Source of the DNA: Fontibacillus panacisegetis
GTDB taxonomy: Bacteria > Bacillota > Bacilli > Paenibacillales > Paenibacillaceae
Direction of reading: 5' to 3'
DNA: 64,000 bases
NCBI RefSeq assembly: GCF_900102215.1
Contig: NZ_FNBG01000021.1
Coordinates: 32,899 to 96,898, forward strand
Position numbers and translations under genes: made by a program. The stretch's first letter is position 1. Each line of letters opens with the position of its first letter. The notes under the pieces are model-generated. The model was not told the origin of the DNA, made no database searches, and was given only the letters and a program-made list of their open reading frames with translations. Positions 57,330-64,000 of this stretch are shown piece after piece.

Positions 57330-58049
57330 ATGCCACCAAAACAAAAATCAAATTCTATCGCACAGCGTAAGGTAGAAGCAGAACAGCTCGCGAAGAAGCA
57401 ACGGAAAAGACAGATTATCTGGGTATCAACAGTAGCCGTATTGCTCGCACTTATCGTGGTGGTGCTGGCCATCGATCCGAAGCCGGCTCCAAAGGTAGCA
57501 TCATTTGATTATGACAAATTAGCGGTTCTCGGTTCAGCCGATGCTCCTGTCAAAATCGTAGAATTTGGAGATTTTAAGTGTCCAGCCTGCAAAAACGTGA
57601 ATGATTTTCTTAAGCCCAAGCTTGTAAGTGACTATATTGATCAAGGAAAAGTTGCATTTTATTTTATGAACCTGCCGTTTCTCGGTCCCGATTCCAATAC
57701 AGCAGCTTTGGCGATCCAATCGGTCTATCATTTGAACAAAGACGATTACTGGACTTATTTTGATGCGATATACAATAACCAAGGCGATGAGAATACAGAG
57801 TGGGCAAATCCTGAATTCCTAGTAGAAATTGCGAAGCAGGCTAATCTGAATCTTGATTATGATCAGTTGAAAAAGGATATTGTAGAGAAGACATATCAAG
57901 CAGAAGTAGACGAGCAGTATGCAAAAGGTGATTCATTAGGTATTAGCAGCACACCAACATTTTTTATTAATGGAGTACAGTATACAGAAAACTTAGGGGA
58001 TTACGCCAAGCTACAACAAGCGATAGAAGATGCCAGCAAAGGTGAATGA
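57330..58049 (+). CDS. bdbD: DsbA-family thiol-disulfide oxidoreductase (BdbD-like)
   Basis: 239 residues. Lys-rich start, one membrane anchor (about 28-47), then a thioredoxin-fold domain with CPAC in FKCPACKNVN and the cis-Pro loop SSTPTFFING. It introduces disulfides in exported proteins and is re-oxidised by the BdbC encoded next. ATG 57330 follows AAGAAGGG and AAGGGG; the frame to 57297 lacks a ribosome binding site. Confidence 0.92.
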   Translation: MPPKQKSNSIAQRKVEAEQLAKKQRKRQIIWVSTVAVLLALIVVVLAIDPKPAPKVASFDYDKLAVLGSADAPVKIVEFGDFKCPACKNVNDFLKPKLVSDYIDQGKVAFYFMNLPFLGPDSNTAALAIQSVYHLNKDDYWTYFDAIYNNQGDENTEWANPEFLVEIAKQANLNLDYDQLKKDIVEKTYQAEVDEQYAKGDSLGISSTPTFFINGVQYTENLGDYAKLQQAIEDASKGE

Positions 58050-58075
58050 TCCGGGTGAAAGGGGAATCGACCTAG

Positions 58076-58495
58076 GTGCGTTCTTTTTTTAGAGATTACG
58101 GGATTTATCTGGCTTGGATCGTATCTATAGTTGCCACTGCGGGCAGCTTGTATTTAAGTGAAATATTGCTGTTTGAGCCTTGCAAGCTATGCTGGTTTCA
58201 ACGCATATTTATGTATCCGCAGGTAGTTTTGCTAGGAATAGCGGCTTTCCGTAATAATCGTTCTATTATTTCTTATGTGCTGCCTCTGAGCTTTATTGGG
58301 GGTTCGATTTCTGTGTATCACTACGCAGAGCAGAAAATACCTGCATTAAGCAAGCTGACGCCGTGTAAGGTCGGAATTCCGTGCAACTTTGATTATTTAA
58401 ACTGGTGGGGGTTTGTTACAATTCCGCTTTTGGCTCTGACCGCGTTTATTTTGATTATTGTATGCTTGTTGGCAGCACGGAGTACTAATAGATAA
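58076..58495 (+). CDS. bdbC: Disulfide oxidoreductase BdbC (DsbB-like)
   Basis: 139 residues, four membrane segments. Redox pair CKLC in EPCKLCWFQR (near 38-41), and a second pair in LTPCKVGIPC. It transfers electrons from BdbD to quinone. GTG 58076 follows AAAGGGG at 10 nt, and the gene is 26 nt after bdbD, so the two form an operon. Confidence 0.92.
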   Translation: MRSFFRDYGIYLAWIVSIVATAGSLYLSEILLFEPCKLCWFQRIFMYPQVVLLGIAAFRNNRSIISYVLPLSFIGGSISVYHYAEQKIPALSKLTPCKVGIPCNFDYLNWWGFVTIPLLALTAFILIIVCLLAARSTNR

Positions 58496-58509
58496 AATAA
58501 TAACAAAAG

Positions 58510-58534
58510 CCTCGCTGATTCAGCGGGGTTTTTT
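58510..58534 (+). terminator. Terminator of bdbDC
   Basis: CCTCGCTG (58510-58517) pairs with CAGCGGGG (58521-58528), then six T. Confidence 0.88.
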
Positions 58535-58582
58535 GTTTGATGAAGACCTGGTAAATATTTTAGAAAAAAAATAAAAAACATA

Positions 58583-58610
58583 TTGTATTCCTAATAATTC
58601 CGAGTATAAT
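58583..58610 (+). promoter_or_regulatory. Sigma-A promoter of the 112-residue gene
   Basis: TTGTAT (58583-58588), 16-bp spacer, TATAAT (58605-58610), 32 bp before the start codon. Confidence 0.7.
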
Positions 58611-58642
58611 ACTATGTATATAAAGAAGAAAGGAGAGATCAT

Positions 58643-58981
58643 ATGATAAATAGGGATGCAGAGTTATTAGCAGAGCGGTGGGTTGACGACTATTTGGATC
58701 TCTTCAATTATGCAGGTACTATTGGGGACGTTGAGTGGCAGAAAGAAATTATTGAAATACTAAATAATAGCAAGGCACTAATTCAACATGAAATCCGCAC
58801 AACGATCATGCAGCACCTGTGGCATAAATATGATTTGGTAAATGAGAAAATGCTGGAGTTGTTCTCAAAAATGAAACACGTAAATTCAAGCGTAGAGGAA
58901 TTATCGATCAAGGAATTGATCTGGAACTTGAAGCTTCAGAGGATTGATCTTGCCAGAAGAATTAAGACATATTGCGGATAA
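58643..58981 (+). CDS. Hypothetical helical protein
   Basis: 112 residues, not recognised. It is predicted by eye to be all-helical and charged, with no signal peptide or membrane segment: AERWVDDYLDLFNYAG, WQKEIIEILNNSKALIQHEI, WNLKLQRIDLARRIKTY. One cysteine sits near the C-terminus. AAAGGAGAG lies 6 nt before ATG 58643 and a good promoter precedes it, so it is a real gene. It stands between bdbDC and the Met-rich gene; no functional link is visible. Confidence 0.75.
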   Translation: MINRDAELLAERWVDDYLDLFNYAGTIGDVEWQKEIIEILNNSKALIQHEIRTTIMQHLWHKYDLVNEKMLELFSKMKHVNSSVEELSIKELIWNLKLQRIDLARRIKTYCG

Positions 58982-58989
58982 AACACTCT

Positions 58990-59024
58990 AAATAAAAAAC
59001 GGCATACGGAGGTCCGTTCTGCCG
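58990..59024 (-). terminator. Minus-strand terminator after the Met-rich gene
   Basis: On the minus strand CGGCAGAACGG..CCGTATGCCG (59024-59000) forms a hairpin with a small bulge, followed by TTTTTTATTT (58999-58990). It has no T run on the plus strand. Confidence 0.7.
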
Positions 59025-59140
59025 ACGTCATAAAATTGTAATGTTATACAGATCACTAAATGATTCAGGTAGTATTCAGTCGACTGATTTACTGGATAGG
59101 TACTGCAATGAGATCATGAATTGTCGGGATTCAAGATCTA

Positions 59141-59353
59141 TTACATTGCAGTTTGTTTCATTTCACGCATCATGGACATCATCATAGTCATCATTTCGTC
59201 GCATTCTTGCATTTTGGACATCATCATGTCTACGTCCATATCCATCATGTTCATTTCATTCATGCATTCCATCATCATTTTCATGGACTTCATCTTGCAC
59301 ATCATGTCTTCCATACACATGTTCATCATCATTTGCATACACATCTTTTCCAT
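59141..59353 (-). CDS. Extremely methionine-rich small protein
   Basis: 70 residues: 33 are Met and 5 are Cys (MEKMCMQMMMNMCMEDMM at the start), the rest mostly Glu, Asp, Lys, Ser, Asn. No hydrophobic signal or anchor. Reality is supported by AAGAGGAG (59370-59363) at 9 nt from ATG 59353, a promoter-like TTGAAC-N17-TATCTT upstream, and a minus-strand terminator. Met and Cys at this density suggest soft-metal (Cu(I), Ag(I)) binding or an oxidant sink, but this is inference. I do not recognise a family. The His-rich frame on the other strand is a mirror of the ATG codons. Confidence 0.72.
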   Translation of the reverse strand: MEKMCMQMMMNMCMEDMMCKMKSMKMMMECMNEMNMMDMDVDMMMSKMQECDEMMTMMMSMMREMKQTAM

Positions 59354-59393
59354 TTACTACATCTCCTCTTAATTAGAATTTTATTCCTTTTCC

Positions 59394-59422
59394 AAGATAC
59401 TATATTATTTGGGCATGTTCAA
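59394..59422 (-). promoter_or_regulatory. Possible promoter of the Met-rich gene
   Basis: On the minus strand TTGAAC (59422-59417), 17-bp spacer, TATCTT (59399-59394), about 40 bp before the start codon. Confidence 0.45.
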
Positions 59423-59581
59423 GACTTTTTTATTGATTTTTATATAATGTTATTGTATTATTTATTATTTAAATACTATTAATTAGATCAGAATTATAGA
59501 AATACCCCCTTATGTTCCCCGATATTCCGCGCCATCTTTACTTCAAAATTCTGTATTACCTGTACTGTAAGCACCTACTGT

Positions 59582-59610
59582 GACAAGTGCCTAATCCTTT
59601 GCATATGATG
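59582..59610 (+). promoter_or_regulatory. Sigma-K-like promoter upstream of the giant repeat gene
   Basis: GACA (59582-59585) and GCATATGATG (59601-59610), with 17 bp between AC and CATA. This resembles the mother-cell sigma-K pattern mACm-N16/17-gCATAnnnTA except for the final base. Low-information motif, so tentative. Confidence 0.3.
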
Positions 59611-59648
59611 CCTAAGACGATTATTTTGTGGCAAAGGGGAGGACGGCT

Positions 59649-62600
59649 CTGAAAAAGCGAAGCAGAATTACAAAATCCGGCAGAGCGAGAAAGTCGCTTT
59701 ATTATGTGGATAACCCGGATATTAATGAGTTAGGGATGTTAGAGGATCGTAAGTCTAGGGTGCTGGTAGAAGGGGATAAAAAGTGGATAGAAGTAGCGGC
59801 AGAATCACCTTCCTCTCTTCCTGCCGAACTAATCCCTGGAGAGACTGCATACTTGTCCCGGCAAGATAATGAAGAGGTTGAAGAGATTGAAGAGATTGAA
59901 GAGATTGAAGAGATTGAAGAGGTTGAAAAGGTTGAAGAGGTTGCAGAAATTAGTTCGGTCGCAGAAGCGCCAGGCTATTCTTCATTAACACACCTGCTTC
60001 AGGAGAAAAAGGGTCCGCAAATGGACAAAGGGATCATTTATACTGACGATTTAACGAATGCATCTGTAACTGGTGAAAAAATCGCACCCTATAGTATTGA
60101 CTCCAGTAAATTGAAAATGGGCTCAGTCGGTACGGCCTGGTTGGCTGATTATGCAGTACAGAGCATCAAAATTGCGGATTCAGCAGTAGTCTCTTCCAAA
60201 ATCGCACCCCGCTCCATTACTGCAGATCATTTGGTAGACGGTTCCATTGAAGGAAAATCGATTCGTGATCGTTCCATCAGCGGCAATAAATTGGAGGATG
60301 GCAGCGTATCAGCAGCAAAGCTGGCCGATGGAATTATCAGCGGAGACAAACTGGCGGATGGCGCAATTGAGAATCATCATTTAAGTCAGTGGATCGTCGC
60401 TACTGATCTTATTCAGGACCAAGCAATCACTTCAGATAAAATTCGCAGCGGAGCTATCCAATCCATACATTTGGCAAACAGTGTAATCGATACGTCCAAA
60501 ATTGGAGAAGCATCCGTAACGACTTCTAAAATACGCGATAGTTCTATTACTGGAGCCAAGCTTCAGGATCATATTGTTGAAAGTCGACATTTAGCGGACA
60601 ACGCGATAACCATTCATAATCTTACACCCGGTCTGATAGCAAAAGAACATCTTGCCCTCTCCAGTGTTGGAGCAGAGCAGTTGGAAAAGGATATTATTTC
60701 AGCAATTCATATTACGGACCAAGCGATTCAGTCGAGGCATATTTCACAGGGCTCCATTGAAAGCGGACATTTGCAGCATGGCATTATAGGGCAGGATCAG
60801 ATTGGAAACTCCGAAATTAAAGGACGGCATTTAGCAGATAAAAGCATCCTCTCTACGAAATTGTCGGATCAATCCGTCGGTACGCAACAAGTGGTTGAGC
60901 AGGCGATCACGTCATCCAAGATTGCAGATCAGAGCATTTTACCGCAAAAAATTGCTGACGAGGCAGTGCTTACAAGGCATATTGCCAAAAGTGCTGTACA
61001 GAGTGCACAGCTGTCCTCGAATTCAATAACTTCATCTCATTTGGCTTCGGAATCAGTTAATTCAGATCACGTCGCTTCAAGAGCTATTCAGGAGTGGCAT
61101 TTGGCAGATGGAGCAGTTACGGGTGAAAAAATAGATTTCTCGGCAATATCTGAGGAACACATTTCAGAGAATACAATCTCTGAGGTTCATCTAAAGCCTG
61201 TAAGCATTACAGAAGGTAAGCTTGCTGAGCGTGCTGTAACGGAAAAGAAACTGGCTCAAGGAGCAGTAACTGGAGACATCATAGGATTCCATCAGATTGA
61301 TTCAAGGCACATCTCGCCGGAAGCAATACAACAAATCCATTATGCAAAGAACAGCATCGATGGCAGCATTCTTCAAACTGGAATAGTTCGTGAGGAGCAT
61401 ATAGGATCAGGAGTAGTGTTCTCTCAGCATTTGCAGGATCATGCTGTGACATCATTAAAGCTATCACCTGAGAGTGTTACGACGGATAAAATAAATGATC
61501 TGGCTGTGACCACCTCCAAGCTGGCTGAAGGAAGTGTCATCGCTTCCAAGATAGCTCCTGAAGCTCTTCAGACATGGCATTTGTCAAATGGAATCGTTCA
61601 GTCGAATAGTATTGGGACAGAGGTAGTACAGCCTCAGCATCTGGATACTAATTCAATAGAATCCCGACATATTCAGTCTAATATTTTGGAAGAACGGCAT
61701 TATGCCGATCAGTCGGTATCCGATCGTGTATTGCAGGATGGAGCTGTAGGTGAAAAGAAACTGGCTGAGGGCTCTGTGCAGTCCCGCCATTTGAATGATC
61801 AAAGCGTTGAAGGTCGTCACATGGGTGATGCCAGTGTAGAATCCCGACATATTCAGGCTAATGCAATCACGAAGACCCACCTATCATCTGAGCTGCTGCT
61901 TAACGGATTGCTGCCGGAATCTGGTTTAAGCGGAGGGGATCTTCAGCTGTCATCTATTCATCGAGCTCATCTGCAAAATGGAATAGTAGACTCTGAAATA
62001 TTGCAAAATACGACGGTAGGATCTCAGCACATCAAGCCACATTCTGTACAAAGTGAGCATATAGGTGAAGGAGTCATCCAAGGAGCGCATCTTGCAGAAG
62101 GCTCCATTCAATCTCGTCACTTGGGAAATGACAGCGTCCATAGCGATAAGATCAGCGAAGGAGCGATACAGTCGAGTCACATTGCTCCAAACGTGGTGGA
62201 AACTCGGCATTTATCTTCTGAAATATTGGAAGGTGGTCTTCTTCCGCCAGGTGGTATTGGCAGTACGGAGATAAATCCAGGTTCTATCGAGCGAGTACAT
62301 TTGCACAAGGGAGCAGTAGATAGTGAGGTGTTACAGCTTGAAGCTGTTGGAGCACTACATCTGCAAATCCAATCGGTTCAGAGCTATCATTTGACTGCTG
62401 AAGCGGTACAAAGCCAGCATATAGCTGCTGGGAACATTCAGTCACAACATTTGGCGAAGAACAGTGTTACAGGTGAACATTTTGCTGATAACACAATACA
62501 ACCCCGACATTTTGGAAGCAATGTGGTGGAGGCGCGCCATTTATCGGCTGAGTTGCTCCAGGAAGGTCTGCTCCCGGAGGCGGGAATTCAAGGTAAAGAT

Positions 62601-64000
62601 ATACATTCAGCAACAATCCACCGCGAGCATTTGCTGCCTTTTTCAGTAGATAGTGAAGTGCTGGATCATGAATCAGTAGGATCCAACCATCTGAAACAAG
62701 GGTCTGTATTGAGCGGTCATATAAAGAAAGAAGCTGTACAAAGTACTCATTTGGGAACGGGAATTATTGAGTCCTTCCATTTATCTGATAGTGCTGTCAA
62801 TAGTAACAAAATCAGTGAAGAAGCAGTACAATCCCATCACCTTGGAAGCAATGTGGTGCAATCCCATCATTTATCTGCTGAATTGCATCAGAAAGGGCTG
62901 CTGCCGGAGACGGGAATTCAAGGAAAGGATATACAAACAGCAGCGATTCAGCGCGGACATTTGCAGCCATCTTCAGTAGATAGTGAAGTGCTGGGTTATG
63001 AGACAGTAGGGCCCCATCATCTGAAGCAAGGGTCTGTGCTGAGCGGCCATTTAACAAAGGCAGCTGTACAGAGTGTTCATTTGGGGACGGAAATTATTAA
63101 GTCTGATCATTTAGCCGGTAGGGCTGTCGATAGTGACAAAATTAGTGAAGAGGCAGTACAATCCCATCACCTTGGATACAATGTAGTAGAAGCCCGTCAT
63201 TTATCGCCTGAATTGCTGCATGAAGGGCTGCTGCCGGAGGCGGGAATTCAAGGTAAAGATATACAGGCGGCAGCCATCCAGCGAACACATTTGCAGCCAT
63301 CTTCAGTAGATAGTGAAGTGCTGGGTTATGAGACAGTAGGGCCCCATCATCTGCAACAAGGGTCTGTGCGGAGTAGTCATTTAACGAAGGAAGCTGTACA
63401 GAGTATTCATTTGGGGACGGGAATAATAGATTCTTACCATTTAGCCGGTGGAGCTGTCGATAGTGACAAAATTGGTGAAGGGGTAGTGCAATCCCAGCAC
63501 CTTGGATACAATATAATAGAAACCCGTCATTTATCGCCTGAATTGCTGCATAAAGGGCTGCTGCCGGAGGCGGGAATTCAAGGCAAAGATATACAGGCGG
63601 CAACCATCCAGCGAACACATTTGCAGCCATCATCGGTAGATAGCGAGGTGCTGGGTTATGAGACAGTAGGGCCCCATCATCTGCAACAAGGGTCTGTGCT
63701 GAGTAGTCATTTATCGAAGGAAGCTGTACAGAGTATCCATTTGGGGACGGGAATAATAGATTCTTACCATTTAGCCGGTGGAGCTGTCGATAGTGACAAA
63801 ATTGGTGAAGGGGCAGTGCAATCCCATCACCTTGGATACAATATAATAGAAACCCGTCATTTATCGCCTGAATTGCTGCAGGAAGGGTTGCTCCCGGAGA
63901 CGGGAATTCAAGGCAAAGATATACAGGCGGCAGCCATCCACCGTGGACATTTGCAACCATCTTCAGTAGATAGTGAAGTGCTGGAACATGAATCAGTAGG
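59649..64000 (+). CDS. Giant decapeptide-repeat protein, 3' end outside window (WIAG-tail-type candidate)
   Basis: Open without a stop from 59628 to the window end, at least 1450 codons. Start: AAAGGGGAGG (59633-59642) is 6 nt before CTG 59649; the only upstream in-frame start, GTG 59628, has no ribosome binding site, so a CTG start is proposed. Residues 1-125: basic start KKRSRITKSGRARKS, no signal peptide, then an acidic EE[IV] run. From about residue 140 onward it is decapeptides of pattern x-[AS]-[IV]-x-[ST]-x-[HK]-[LI]-x-x (for example GAIQSIHLAN, SVIDTSKIGE). From 61923 these are organised in 110-residue super-repeats. The composition recalls Paenibacillus WIAG-tail proteins, whose namesake domain would be C-terminal and outside the window. 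Function unknown; a fibrous surface or spore-associated role is a guess. Confidence 0.85.
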   Translation, partial: MKKRSRITKSGRARKSLYYVDNPDINELGMLEDRKSRVLVEGDKKWIEVAAESPSSLPAELIPGETAYLSRQDNEEVEEIEEIEEIEEIEEVEKVEEVAEISSVAEAPGYSSLTHLLQEKKGPQMDKGIIYTDDLTNASVTGEKIAPYSIDSSKLKMGSVGTAWLADYAVQSIKIADSAVVSSKIAPRSITADHLVDGSIEGKSIRDRSISGNKLEDGSVSAAKLADGIISGDKLADGAIENHHLSQWIVATDLIQDQAITSDKIRSGAIQSIHLANSVIDTSKIGEASVTTSKIRDSSITGAKLQDHIVESRHLADNAITIHNLTPGLIAKEHLALSSVGAEQLEKDIISAIHITDQAIQSRHISQGSIESGHLQHGIIGQDQIGNSEIKGRHLADKSILSTKLSDQSVGTQQVVEQAITSSKIADQSILPQKIADEAVLTRHIAKSAVQSAQLSSNSITSSHLASESVNSDHVASRAIQEWHLADGAVTGEKIDFSAISEEHISENTISEVHLKPVSITEGKLAERAVTEKKLAQGAVTGDIIGFHQIDSRHISPEAIQQIHYAKNSIDGSILQTGIVREEHIGSGVVFSQHLQDHAVTSLKLSPESVTTDKINDLAVTTSKLAEGSVIASKIAPEALQTWHLSNGIVQSNSIGTEVVQPQHLDTNSIESRHIQSNILEERHYADQSVSDRVLQDGAVGEKKLAEGSVQSRHLNDQSVEGRHMGDASVESRHIQANAITKTHLSSELLLNGLLPESGLSGGDLQLSSIHRAHLQNGIVDSEILQNTTVGSQHIKPHSVQSEHIGEGVIQGAHLAEGSIQSRHLGNDSVHSDKISEGAIQSSHIAPNVVETRHLSSEILEGGLLPPGGIGSTEINPGSIERVHLHKGAVDSEVLQLEAVGALHLQIQSVQSYHLTAEAVQSQHIAAGNIQSQHLAKNSVTGEHFADNTIQPRHFGSNVVEARHLSAELLQEGLLPEAGIQGKDIHSATIHREHLLPFSVDSEVLDHESVGSNHLKQGSVLSGHIKKEAVQSTHLGTGIIESFHLSDSAVNSNKISEEAVQSHHLGSNVVQSHHLSAELHQKGLLPETGIQGKDIQTAAIQRGHLQPSSVDSEVLGYETVGPHHLKQGSVLSGHLTKAAVQSVHLGTEIIKSDHLAGRAVDSDKISEEAVQSHHLGYNVVEARHLSPELLHEGLLPEAGIQGKDIQAAAIQRTHLQPSSVDSEVLGYETVGPHHLQQGSVRSSHLTKEAVQSIHLGTGIIDSYHLAGGAVDSDKIGEGVVQSQHLGYNIIETRHLSPELLHKGLLPEAGIQGKDIQAATIQRTHLQPSSVDSEVLGYETVGPHHLQQGSVLSSHLSKEAVQSIHLGTGIIDSYHLAGGAVDSDKIGEGAVQSHHLGYNIIETRHLSPELLQEGLLPETGIQGKDIQAAAIHRGHLQPSSVDSEVLEHESV
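59871..59942 (+). repeat. 9-bp minisatellite, eight units, inside the giant gene
   Basis: Eight tandem units of GAAGAG[AG]TT (one unit GAAAAGGTT), encoding an E-E-I/V acidic run. The units are in frame, so copy-number change would alter length without a frameshift. Confidence 0.9.
61923..64000 (+). repeat. 330-bp higher-order tandem repeat inside the giant gene
   Basis: The landmark GGAATTCAAGG, or its degenerate equivalent, starts at 61923, 62253, 62583, 62913, 63243, 63573 and 63903: exactly 330 bp apart, which is 110 codons or 11 decapeptides. The first two copies are diverged (GLSGGDL, GIGSTEI); the later ones read GIQGKDI. Copies 63243-63572 and 63573-63902 are almost identical in DNA. 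The array continues past the window. Confidence 0.92.

Noticed and set aside
59153..59482. Histidine-rich 109-codon frame on the plus strand
   Set aside because: It is the mirror of the Met-rich gene (ATG reads CAT on the other strand), starts with TTG and has no ribosome binding site.
63142..63960. 272-codon minus-strand frame with repeats
   Set aside because: It lies wholly inside the plus-strand repeat gene; its periodicity is inherited from the 330-bp units and it has no ribosome binding site.
61923..64000. CRISPR-like repeat array
   Set aside because: The 330-bp repeats are contiguous coding sequence in one frame with no unique spacers.

Overview
The window looks like the chromosome of a Paenibacillus-type Firmicute. 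The evidence is the gene order alaS-ireB-ruvX-DUF1292-mltG-U32-U32, the order tcdA/rarA/mnmA/cymR/iscS, the glcT-ptsG-ptsH-ptsI block, strong AGGAGG-type ribosome binding sites with frequent GTG/TTG starts, a T-box leader, sigma-D and sigma-W type promoters, and a giant decapeptide-repeat protein of a type I associate with Paenibacillus. No rRNA, tRNA, CRISPR array, prophage or intact insertion sequence was seen.

Layout. 1-9184: a maltodextrin regulon (LacI regulator, ABC importer malEFG, GH13 neopullulanase-type enzyme, GH31 alpha-glucosidase), with tcdA directly behind it (9202-9954). 10164-12679: a HelD-like ATPase and a small convergent DNA-binding-type protein. 13098-17750: rarA, mnmA (minus), cymR, iscS. 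17839-19799: PRC-barrel protein, zinc-ribbon protein, AI-2E-family membrane protein. 19885-28049: T-box-controlled alaS, then ireB, ruvX, two DUF1292 genes, mltG and two U32 genes. 28115-33923: a chemoreceptor behind a sigma-D promoter, a class B penicillin-binding protein and a polysaccharide deacetylase. 34022-36963 (minus): ilvD and an acyltransferase. 37232-38765: HAD hydrolase and sirtuin. 38818-43619: AraC regulator divergent from the Leloir genes galK-galE-galT. 43710-44873: iron-type alcohol dehydrogenase. 45088-47203: nfeD-floT behind a textbook sigma-W promoter. 47391-52555: glcT antiterminator, RAT/terminator leader, ptsG, ptsH, ptsI. 52724-56327: ppx and ppk, convergent and overlapping by 41 bp. 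56564-58495: L25/Ctc, bdbD, bdbC. 58643-64000: a hypothetical helical protein, a tiny extremely methionine-rich protein on the minus strand, and the 5' 4.35 kb of a giant repeat gene that runs off the window.

How it fits together. Sugar acquisition dominates: maltodextrin import and breakdown, galactose conversion, and glucose uptake by the PTS, whose HPr (Ser46 present) would drive the CcpA control suggested by cre-like sites. Envelope functions form a second theme: MltG, class B PBP, NfeD/flotillin, and the BdbCD disulfide pair. The least explained material is at the right end: a 70-residue protein with 33 methionines and 5 cysteines, and a repeat protein with a 10-residue basic unit nested in an exactly 330-bp (110-residue) higher-order unit that becomes nearly identical from copy to copy toward the end of the window.
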